Positions 1 through 5,227 of a stretch of 5,227 nt of DNA are shown here, one piece after another. This stretch comes from Chloroflexota bacterium (GTDB taxonomy: Bacteria; Chloroflexota; Dehalococcoidia; Lucifugimonadales; Lucifugimonadaceae): contig JACPRT010000164.1 of assembly GCA_016189845.1 (NCBI GenBank), positions 1 to 5,227 on the forward strand, read 5' to 3'. The first letter of the stretch is position 1. Each line of letters begins with the position of its first letter. Both the position numbers and the translations under genes were made by a program. The notes beneath the pieces are model-generated. The model saw only the letters and a list, made by a program, of their open reading frames with translations, did not search any database and was not told where the DNA came from.

Positions 1-488
1 TACGTGAGGGTGTCGACCGCCCTGCGCCCGCGAGTCGTGGTCCAACGCTTCTTGGGTTTGCCAAAATACAGACCGCCCGTCAGCTCACGAACGATGATCA
101 GGTCGACGCCCTTCAGCTTCTCCGGGCGCAAGGGGCTCGCGTGCGACAGCTGCGGGTAGATCTTGACCGGCCTGACGTTTGCGAAGAGGCCCAGCGACTT
201 CCGCAGCGCGAGGATGCCTTGCTCTGGCCTCACCGTGGCCTTCGGGTCGTCCCACTTCGGCCCGCCCACGGCGCCAAAAAGCACGGCATCGGACTGCAGG
301 ACGACGTCGCGCGTGGCATCGGGCAACGCCGTCCCGTGAGCGTCGATTGCGGCGCCCCCTACCGGGCCCGTGCCCCATTCAAAGACATGGCCGAACCGGT
401 GCCGGACCGCGTCCAGCGATTTCATCGCCTCGGCGATGACCTCGGGACCGATACCGTCGCCGCCGAAGACCGCAATCTTGTAGGTCAA
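1..488 (-). CDS. leuB: 3-isopropylmalate dehydrogenase LeuB, N-terminal part (3' end beyond the left edge)
   Basis: LeuB catalyses NAD-dependent oxidative decarboxylation of 3-isopropylmalate to 2-ketoisocaproate, the last dedicated leucine step, in the cytoplasm. 162 residues are visible of a family that is usually about 350-370. The sequence opens with the family N-terminal motif GGDGIGPEV (residues 9-17). It continues with GAVGGPKWD (72-80), then RPEQGILALRK (87-97) and LFANVRP (101-107), and VRELTGGLYFG (133-143). The substrate-binding residues of the family appear as R96, R106, R134 and Y141, and E89/I92/L93 match the segment that recognises the isopropyl group. The start is a TTG at 486-488, chosen because a strong AGGAGA lies 6 bases upstream and because the next ATG (codon 22) would delete the N-terminal glycine motif. 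It follows leuD by 23 bases. The frame is open to the edge, so the truncation is only the window boundary. The family call is very secure. Confidence 0.96.
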   Translation of the reverse strand, partial: MTYKIAVFGGDGIGPEVIAEAMKSLDAVRHRFGHVFEWGTGPVGGAAIDAHGTALPDATRDVVLQSDAVLFGAVGGPKWDDPKATVRPEQGILALRKSLGLFANVRPVKIYPQLSHASPLRPEKLKGVDLIIVRELTGGLYFGKPKKRWTTTRGRRAVDTLT

Positions 489-494
489 GCAGGT

Positions 495-500
495 TCTCCT
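495..500 (-). promoter_or_regulatory. Shine-Dalgarno site of leuB
   Basis: On the minus strand the sequence reads AGGAGA, then six bases (ACCTGC), then TTG. This strong ribosome binding site in the short leuD-leuB gap decides the non-ATG start of leuB, which has no other in-frame start that preserves its N-terminal GDGIGPEV motif. Confidence 0.8.
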
Positions 501-511
501 CTCCCGCACGG

Positions 512-1108
512 CTACCAGCGGGGCGTTCGGCGTGCCTCGAACGCAGAGATAAGGTCGCCCTTCACCATAGTCCGCCCGATGTCATCGAGTCCCTTGAGCA
601 GCGAATCCTTCCGGAACTGGTCGATCTCGAACTTCTCGCTGAATCCTTCGGCATCCGAAACAGTCTGCGTCTCCAGGTCCACGGTCGCGCGGTAGCCGGC
701 GCGCTTCAGGGCCTTGCCCATGACCGTATTGACGCCTTCCTGGCTCAGCACCACCGGCAGCAGCCCGTTCTGGAAGCAGTTGCTGCGGAAGATGTCGGCG
801 AAGCTTGGTGCGATGATCGCCCGGAAGCCGTATTCCATGAGCGCCCACGGCGCGTGCTCGCGGGACGACCCGGACCCGAAGTTAGGGCCGGCCACCAGGA
901 TGGTCGCGCCCTTGTAGCGGGGCTCGTTCAGGACAAATTTCGGGTTCAGCGTCGGGTATTCGAGGTAGCGCCAGTCGAAGAACGCGAACTCCCCAAAACC
1001 CGTGCGCTCGACCCGCTTCAGGAACTGCTTGGGGATGATCTGGTCCGTATCGACATTGCCGCGGTCGAGCGGCGCCACGAGCCCAGTAAGTTTCTTGAAC
1101 GGTTCCAT
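512..1108 (-). CDS. leuD: 3-isopropylmalate dehydratase small subunit LeuD
   Basis: LeuD is the small (swivelling) subunit of isopropylmalate isomerase and works with LeuC to convert 2-isopropylmalate to 3-isopropylmalate in the cytoplasm. The 198-residue length fits the bacterial LeuD family (about 200). Diagnostic motifs are VDTDQIIPKQFL (residues 19-30), FFDWRYLE (43-50), and the substrate-loop signature GPNFGSGSSREHAPWAL (74-90), followed by APSFADIFRSNCFQNGLLP. The ATG start at 1106-1108 agrees with the usual N-terminal MEPFKKLTGLVAPLD pattern. A purine-rich AGGG eight bases upstream, inside the end of the preceding gene, can serve as its ribosome binding site. Only three bases separate it from the stop of the DUF4328 gene, so it is probably translated in coupling with that gene. 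Oddly, it is separated from leuC, its partner subunit, by that inserted gene. Confidence 0.98.
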   Translation of the reverse strand: MEPFKKLTGLVAPLDRGNVDTDQIIPKQFLKRVERTGFGEFAFFDWRYLEYPTLNPKFVLNEPRYKGATILVAGPNFGSGSSREHAPWALMEYGFRAIIAPSFADIFRSNCFQNGLLPVVLSQEGVNTVMGKALKRAGYRATVDLETQTVSDAEGFSEKFEIDQFRKDSLLKGLDDIGRTMVKGDLISAFEARRTPRW

Positions 1109-1111
1109 GTT

Positions 1112-2086
1112 TTATACCCTTCGCTTACCTTTTCGCCGTGCCGCCGCGGCCTCTTCCGCGCTGATCGGCAGGACCTGATTGGGACCGACCAGCGCAAAGC
1201 GCGCCTCTTGCCTCGCGTGAATCGCGCGGAACAGGATCAGGCCGACTATTGCCGGCAGCACCATCAGGATGTCCGACCAGACCATGAAATTGGCGGTGTC
1301 AACACGCGACTGAATGTCCGCGCTCGCGAGCGCTCTCGTGATGATCGGCGGGCTCAGCAACAGAGATGCGACCACGGTCAGCCACCAGAACGAAACCAGC
1401 GGGGACCGCGGCCCTCGCTGCCACGCGGCCGGGTCATCGACCGGCGCCTTCGGGTCGCTGCCGCGCCACATCTCACCGAAGACCTGCATCGGCTGCCAGA
1501 GGTTCACGATCGGTATGAAGAGCCACCCTACCGACCAGTTCGGGGTGAACATCTGGCCCTCCGACTTCAAAGTCCGCAGGTTCCTGCTGGCGCGGTGGAC
1601 GAAGCCGCCGACCAGGAACAGCAGGACGATGAAGGCGAGAAGCTGCCCCACGAACAGGATCGAGCTGGTCGAGTCGGCATTGTTGATGGCGGCCGCGAAC
1701 TCGATCATGCGGTTGCATTCGGGCGTTGCCGATGCGATCTCCAGGGTGGAATTGCACGCGATGCCGTTGGCCTGGGCGAAATCCACCAGCTCATCGAGCG
1801 TCGCCTGGCCGGGCGGCACGGTCGCGAACCCTCGGGCCTGCCAGGTCTCGAGCATGTCGGCCGTGTTCTTGTCGTGCCAGGCGGTAAGCAGGGCGAGGAT
1901 CACCCACGCGGCCAGCGCTCCCGACAGCCAGGTGAGATTCCTGCGATTTGATTCGTAGCCGTATGGCGCCCTGCGGTCGGCCGCCACCCGACGCGCCAAC
2001 TGCTCCCGGTCGGACGGGGTTCGGCGAATGCCGAACGGCTCCCTCGGGCGTGGGAGGCGCGGGTCGCGGGCGGGCGGCAGCGTCAC
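1112..2086 (-). CDS. DUF4328 domain-containing multi-pass membrane protein inserted between leuC and leuD
   Basis: Function unknown. From the GTG at 2084-2086 the protein has 324 residues. Residues 1-50 are rich in Arg and Pro. Hydrophobic segments lie near 51-70, 142-163, 229-249 and 267-288, with a shorter one near 186-200. The stretch HRASRNLRTL (164-173), then TPNWSVGWLFIPIVNLWQPMQ (starting at 181) and EMWRGSDP (205-212), is the typical DUF4328 pattern of a Trp-rich, Pro/Asn-containing hydrophobic stretch followed by a WR-S-P segment. Basic residues before the first and after the second helix put the loop 71-141 outside; it carries two cysteines, C111 and C124. The C-terminus is basic (RRKGKRRV). 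The frame stays open upstream into leuC (to 2290), but that part only shadows leuC. The GTG was chosen for its 4-base overlap with the leuC stop. Later starts at TTG 1999 or GTG 1987 are possible. The family call is fairly secure, the start is uncertain, and a role in leucine metabolism is unproven. Confidence 0.85.
   Translation of the reverse strand: MTLPPARDPRLPRPREPFGIRRTPSDREQLARRVAADRRAPYGYESNRRNLTWLSGALAAWVILALLTAWHDKNTADMLETWQARGFATVPPGQATLDELVDFAQANGIACNSTLEIASATPECNRMIEFAAAINNADSTSSILFVGQLLAFIVLLFLVGGFVHRASRNLRTLKSEGQMFTPNWSVGWLFIPIVNLWQPMQVFGEMWRGSDPKAPVDDPAAWQRGPRSPLVSFWWLTVVASLLLSPPIITRALASADIQSRVDTANFMVWSDILMVLPAIVGLILFRAIHARQEARFALVGPNQVLPISAEEAAAARRKGKRRV
2083..2086 (-). other. 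GTGA stop/start overlap joining leuC to the DUF4328 gene
   Basis: The leuC codon CAG is followed by TGA, and the last G of CAG with TG of the stop makes a GTG in the frame of the downstream membrane protein gene. Such four-base overlaps commonly mark translational coupling by termination-reinitiation. No strong Shine-Dalgarno is seen just upstream, which fits reinitiation but also leaves the start open to doubt. Confidence 0.55.
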
Positions 2087-3486
2087 TGGTTCGACGCCCA
2101 CTCGCGGACGTCGACGAAATGCCCGGCAATAGCCGCCGCCGCCGCCATCTGCGGGCTGACCAGGTGCGTACGACCGCCTTTGCCCTGGCGTCCCTCGAAG
2201 TTGCGATTGGAGGTCGACGCGCACCGCTCGCCCGGCTTGAGTATGTCCGGGTTCATCCCCAGGCACATCGAACAGCCGGCCTCCCGCCATTCGAACCTGG
2301 CGTCCTTGAATACCCGGTCCAGCCCTTCCTTTTCCGCCTGCAGCTTCACCATCGTCGACCCTGGAACGACCATGGCGCGGACCCTCGGGGAGACTTTTCG
2401 CCCCTTGACCACGGAAGCGGCAGCGCGCAGGTCTTCGATGCGCGCATTAGTGCATGAGCCGATGAACACGCGATCGAGCCTGATGTCCTGGATCGGCGTG
2501 CCGGGCCGCAGGTCCATGTAGTCGAGGGCGCGGGCGGCGTTCTCCCGCTCCGCGGGCGCGTCGAACGAATCGGGGTCGGGCACCGCGCCACTGACCGGCA
2601 CGACGTGCCCGGGGTTGGTGCCCCAGGTCACATGAGGCTCGATAGCCGGCGCGGCGATTTCCACGAGCGTGTCGTAGGCGGCGCCGTCGTCGGTCGTAAG
2701 GGCCGACCACTCCCTGCAGGCTGAATCGAAGTCGCGGGGCACGAAACGCTTCCCGCGCAGGTACGCGAAAGTCTTGTCGTCGGGGGCGATCATCCCGGCA
2801 CGCCCGCCGCCCTCGATGGTCATATTGCAGACCGTCATGCGCCCTTCCATCGAAAGGGACCGGACTGCTTCGCCCGTGAATTCGATCACGTGGCCGACAC
2901 CGCCGGCGACGCCGATCCTGCCGATTATGTAAAGGATCAGGTCTTTCGCCGTTACGCCCGGCGGAAGTTCCCCGTTCGTCCTGATCTCCATCGTCTTCGG
3001 CTTGCGCTGTACCAGGCACTGGGTGGCCAGGACGTGCTCCACCTCGGAGGTTCCGATACCGAACGCCAGCGCCCCGAACGCCCCGTGGGTGGAGGTGTGG
3101 CTGTCACCGCACACGATCGTCATCCCCGGCTGCGTGTAGCCGAGCTCGGGCCCGATGACGTGAACGATCCCCTGGTTGGGGCTCCGGATGCCATATAGCG
3201 TGACCCCGAACTCCTTGCAGTTGCGCTCGAGGGCCTCGATCTGCTTCCGCGCAATCTCGTCGGTGATCGGCTTGTTGCGGTCGTCGGTGGGGAGGTTGTG
3301 ATCGACCGTCGCGATGGTCAACTCCGGCCGCCGCACCTTGCGGCCGGTCATCCTGAGCCCGTCGAACGCCTGCGGGGAAGTCACCTCATGGACGAGATGC
3401 AGGTCGATGTAAATGAGCGCGGGTTCGCCCGGGCGCTCGTCCACTACGCGGCGCTCCCAGATCTTTTCGAACATGGTCTTGGGCAA
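2083..3486 (-). CDS. leuC: 3-isopropylmalate dehydratase large subunit LeuC
   Basis: LeuC is the large, [4Fe-4S]-carrying subunit of isopropylmalate isomerase, a member of the aconitase superfamily; it pairs with LeuD. The 467 residues match the roughly 466 of the well-known bacterial form. The three cluster ligands are visible as C345 in GSCTNARIEDL and C405/C408 in AGCSMCLGMNPD, with the same spacing as in E. coli LeuC. Other signatures are IYIDLHLVHEVTSPQAF near the N-terminus, CGDSHTSTHGAFGALAFGIGTSEVEHVLATQ in the middle (written here as the CGDSHTSTHGAFG core) and SNRNFEGRQG near the C-terminus. The start is TTG at 3484-3486: an AGGAGA seven bases upstream fits it, whereas the ATG four codons later would be too far away. 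The gene begins 16 bases after the phosphatase gene and overlaps the DUF4328 gene by four bases. No sign of damage is seen. Confidence 0.98.
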   Translation of the reverse strand: MPKTMFEKIWERRVVDERPGEPALIYIDLHLVHEVTSPQAFDGLRMTGRKVRRPELTIATVDHNLPTDDRNKPITDEIARKQIEALERNCKEFGVTLYGIRSPNQGIVHVIGPELGYTQPGMTIVCGDSHTSTHGAFGALAFGIGTSEVEHVLATQCLVQRKPKTMEIRTNGELPPGVTAKDLILYIIGRIGVAGGVGHVIEFTGEAVRSLSMEGRMTVCNMTIEGGGRAGMIAPDDKTFAYLRGKRFVPRDFDSACREWSALTTDDGAAYDTLVEIAAPAIEPHVTWGTNPGHVVPVSGAVPDPDSFDAPAERENAARALDYMDLRPGTPIQDIRLDRVFIGSCTNARIEDLRAAASVVKGRKVSPRVRAMVVPGSTMVKLQAEKEGLDRVFKDARFEWREAGCSMCLGMNPDILKPGERCASTSNRNFEGRQGKGGRTHLVSPQMAAAAAIAGHFVDVREWASNQ

Positions 3487-3493
3487 AGGACGG

Positions 3494-3499
3494 TCTCCT
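3494..3499 (-). promoter_or_regulatory. Shine-Dalgarno site of leuC
   Basis: AGGAGA on the minus strand lies four bases after the TAA of the phosphatase gene and seven bases before TTG at 3486. The spacing supports TTG as the leuC start over the ATG at 3474, which would be 19 bases away. Confidence 0.8.
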
Positions 3500-3502
3500 A
3501 TT

Positions 3503-4150
3503 TTAGTTGACTACCTGGCTCACCCGTAGCACCTCGGCGCTCACGAAGCGATCGCCGTTGAATGCGAGCCGCACTCCCTCGCAGTACCCGCAGGCCGGGC
3601 CCCACGAGGCGTGGTCGGCGTCGAACACGCAGCCGACGGCGGCGGCCTCCACCAGGCCGGCGTGCGTGATCACGAGCCCCGCGGCGCCTGGCGCCAGGTG
3701 GAGGGCCATTGACCTTAGCTGGGCCGCCAGAGCGACTGCGAACAGGCCGGTCGCGCCGCCCTTCGCGATCACGCGAGCGAACTCGGCGAATCCGGCCTCC
3801 GCGTCGATCTCCGCGTCGACCTCGGCGCCCAGGCGATTGAGCTGCTCGGTCTGCTCATCGACCGCGAAACCCATCGCAACCGCCGTTTCGAGCGTCCGGC
3901 TCAGCGTGCCCGTCACGACCCGATTGAACGGGCCAATCGCTGCGCCGGCGTGCCGGGCGAGCAGCACACCCTGCCGTGAGAGGTGCTGCCCGCCCTCGAC
4001 TCGGATGCTGTGGCGCCTGATCTCGACGTGGCGCAACGACGCCGACCGTGCCGAGAGCCTCGGGAACGCGCTCGTTGGCATGACGAACGGCGACTCGGCC
4101 CCGGATGCCGGAGGGCGCGCCGGACTGTCGAAAACGCTTCGCTGACTCAC
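3503..4150 (-). CDS. Histidine phosphatase family protein inserted between leuA and leuC
   Basis: This is a member of the histidine phosphatase (phosphoglycerate mutase-like) superfamily, whose enzymes form a phosphohistidine intermediate; the substrate is unknown. Visible core elements are VEIRRHS (42-48, catalytic H47 preceded by Arg), the LSRQG stretch (57-61) that often follows it, VVTGTLSRTLETA (78-90, second Arg R85), and LVITHAGLVEA (159-169, second catalytic H163). The motif is RHS rather than the common RHG, and the acid/base residue cannot be placed with certainty. Length from GTG 4148-4150 is 215 residues. That start leaves about 40 residues before the catalytic strand, which is long for the family; ATG at 4081 (codon 24) or TTG at 4036 (codon 39) are alternatives, but none has a strong ribosome binding site. 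The gene starts 16 bases after leuA and ends 16 bases before leuC, so it is probably in the same transcript. No signal peptide or membrane segment is seen. It has no known step in leucine synthesis; a housekeeping or metabolite-repair phosphatase is a guess. Confidence 0.82.
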   Translation of the reverse strand: MSQRSVFDSPARPPASGAESPFVMPTSAFPRLSARSASLRHVEIRRHSIRVEGGQHLSRQGVLLARHAGAAIGPFNRVVTGTLSRTLETAVAMGFAVDEQTEQLNRLGAEVDAEIDAEAGFAEFARVIAKGGATGLFAVALAAQLRSMALHLAPGAAGLVITHAGLVEAAAVGCVFDADHASWGPACGYCEGVRLAFNGDRFVSAEVLRVSQVVN

Positions 4151-4166
4151 GTGGCCCTGTACTCGC

Positions 4167-5227
4167 CTACCGGAGCGCGGCCGCGCGCTTCTGGATCTGG
4201 AGTTCGTCCTGCTCGCCGATCATCAGCATGCGGTTGATCGCGTTCACGTAGGCCTTGGCGCTGGCCACCACGATATCCGTCGAGCTGCCGCGGCCGGTGT
4301 ACACCTGGCCATCGCGCTCGATGCGGATCGTGACCTCGCCGATGGCGTCGATGCCCTCGGTGACCGAGTTCACGCTGAACTCGGTGAGAGTGATCGGGAG
4401 TTTTACGATCCCATCGATGGCCTTGCAGACGGCATCGACAGGTCCGGTGCCGTTGGCGGTCTTCTCGGTGCCCACGCCGGCGGAATCGACGAGCTTGACC
4501 GTGGCGACCGGCTCCTGCTGGTTGCCGCAGACCACGTGCACCGTGTCCAGCCCGTAGGCAAAGGTCACGTCGGTTGCCCGGTGCTGCTCTTCCATCAGCG
4601 ACACCAGGTCGAGGTCGGTGACCTCTTTCTTCTGGTCGGCCAGGCGCTTGAAGGCCTGGAAGGTCGTGTCGAGCTCCGCTTCCGACAGCAGGTAACCCAA
4701 CTCCTTGAGCTTGGCCCGCAGTCCGGCACGACCCGACAGCTTGCCCAGCACTATCGCCTCTCCCCGCCACCCGACCCGGTCCGGCTCCATGATTTCGAAG
4801 GTCGTGCGCTCCTTCAGGTAGGCGTCCTGGTGGATACCGGAGGAATGCCGGAAGGCGTTCTGGCCGACAATCGCCTTGTTGTACTGGATCGGGAAGCCAA
4901 AGATGCTGCTCACGAGGCGGCTGGTCGGCACGATCTCGCGTGTATTGACGCCAGTCCCCGCCTTGAAATGGTCCCGGCGGGTCTCCAGCGCCATGATGAC
5001 CTCCTCCAGCGAGGCGTTGCCCGCCCGCTCCCCGAGGCCGTTGATGCAGCCCTCTATCTGGCGTGCCCCGCCCTCCACCGCGGCCAGGCTGTTCGCCACC
5101 GAGAGGCCGAGGTCGTTGTGGCAGTGCACGCTGACGACCGCCCTGCCGATGTTCGAGACCGAGTCGAAAAGCCCGTGGATGAGGTCTCTGAACTCCGCCG
5201 GCGTCGTGTAGCCGACCGTGTCCGGGA
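4167..5227 (-). CDS. leuA: 2-isopropylmalate synthase LeuA, C-terminal part (5' end beyond the right edge)
   Basis: LeuA condenses acetyl-CoA with 2-ketoisovalerate to 2-isopropylmalate, the committed step of leucine synthesis. 352 residues are visible of a family usually about 510-520 long; the frame is open to the edge. The visible part begins at PDTVGYTTPAEF, late in the TIM-barrel catalytic domain. It has the metal-binding HCHNDLG (visible residues 34-40) and INGLGERAGNASLEE (61-75) with the ligand Asn. The linker with NAFRHSSGIHQDAYLK (123-138) and GKLSGRAGL (161-169) follows. From about residue 220 to the end is the LeuA regulatory domain, including GTGPVDAV (259-266) and GRGSSTDIVVASAKAYVNAIN (starting at 311). 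Presence of that domain implies leucine feedback inhibition, by family knowledge. An internal GTG at 5129 is not a real start because conserved residues continue upstream of it. The gene heads the visible operon; the phosphatase gene starts 16 bases after its TAG. Confidence 0.97.
   Translation of the reverse strand, partial: PDTVGYTTPAEFRDLIHGLFDSVSNIGRAVVSVHCHNDLGLSVANSLAAVEGGARQIEGCINGLGERAGNASLEEVIMALETRRDHFKAGTGVNTREIVPTSRLVSSIFGFPIQYNKAIVGQNAFRHSSGIHQDAYLKERTTFEIMEPDRVGWRGEAIVLGKLSGRAGLRAKLKELGYLLSEAELDTTFQAFKRLADQKKEVTDLDLVSLMEEQHRATDVTFAYGLDTVHVVCGNQQEPVATVKLVDSAGVGTEKTANGTGPVDAVCKAIDGIVKLPITLTEFSVNSVTEGIDAIGEVTIRIERDGQVYTGRGSSTDIVVASAKAYVNAINRMLMIGEQDELQIQKRAAALR

Noticed and set aside
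489..511. Possible terminator or attenuator in the short gaps of the operon
   Set aside because: The gaps (23 bases here, 16 at 4151-4166 and 3487-3502, 3 at 1109-1111) are too short and show no GC-rich hairpin followed by a T run; they hold only ribosome binding sites.
141..695. A 184-codon plus-strand frame across the leuB-leuD junction
   Set aside because: It is antisense to both LeuB and LeuD, which have clear family motifs; it looks like a compositional shadow.
854..1951. A 365-codon open frame on the plus strand opposite leuD and the DUF4328 gene
   Set aside because: It lies antisense to two convincingly coding genes, its translation is Arg/Gly/Asp-rich with no recognisable motif, and long antisense frames are common in GC-rich DNA.
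2087..2290. Upstream extension of the DUF4328 frame into leuC
   Set aside because: The frame is open to 2290, but the extra residues are read out of frame from the conserved leuC C-terminal coding region and are Gly/Arg-rich without similarity to the domain; the start at the GTGA overlap is simpler.
3507..4145. A 212-codon plus-strand frame exactly opposite the phosphatase gene
   Set aside because: The minus-strand frame has the histidine phosphatase motifs and fits the operon; the plus-strand product is Ser/Ala/Arg/Pro-rich low-complexity sequence without motifs.
4147..4770. A 207-codon minus-strand frame inside leuA
   Set aside because: It is an alternative reading of the LeuA regulatory domain region, Arg/Gly-rich and motif-free; the LeuA frame is conserved throughout.
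1..5227. A novel defence, mobile or CRISPR system
   Set aside because: No repeats, recombinases, transposase motifs, nuclease or toxin-antitoxin genes are seen; apart from the two inserted genes this is an ordinary leucine operon.

Overview
This window is a minus-strand segment of a leucine biosynthesis operon from a GC-rich bacterium. Transcription runs from high to low coordinates. The order is leuA (5' end cut by the right edge), a histidine phosphatase family gene, leuC, a DUF4328 membrane protein gene, leuD, and leuB (3' end cut by the left edge). There is no intergenic stretch longer than about 25 bases, no RNA gene, no mobile element and no CRISPR. The operon promoter and any leader or attenuator must lie to the right of position 5227.

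The four leu genes cover the dedicated leucine branch. LeuA condenses 2-ketoisovalerate with acetyl-CoA to 2-isopropylmalate. LeuC and LeuD together form isopropylmalate isomerase (a [4Fe-4S] enzyme). LeuB oxidatively decarboxylates 3-isopropylmalate. All visible active-site motifs are intact and the two complete enzymes (LeuC 467 aa, LeuD 198 aa) have normal family lengths, so the pathway looks functional. LeuA retains its C-terminal regulatory domain, which suggests feedback inhibition by leucine.

The unusual part is the two non-leu genes inside the operon. A 215-codon histidine phosphatase family gene sits between leuA and leuC with 16-base gaps on each side. A roughly 324-codon DUF4328 multi-pass membrane protein gene sits between leuC and leuD, overlapping the leuC stop in a GTGA junction and ending 3 bases before the leuD ATG. 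The DUF4328 gene therefore separates the two subunits of one enzyme while staying tightly packed, which suggests co-transcription and perhaps translational coupling. Neither accessory protein has an obvious catalytic role in leucine synthesis.

The source taxon cannot be fixed from this window. The leuA-leuC-leuD-leuB core order, the GC-rich sequence, frequent TTG/GTG starts, and a LeuB loop (YFGKPKKRW) that from memory recalls Chloroflexota-type LeuB proteins are a weak hint of a Chloroflexota-like or other environmental lineage. This is an inference, not an identification.
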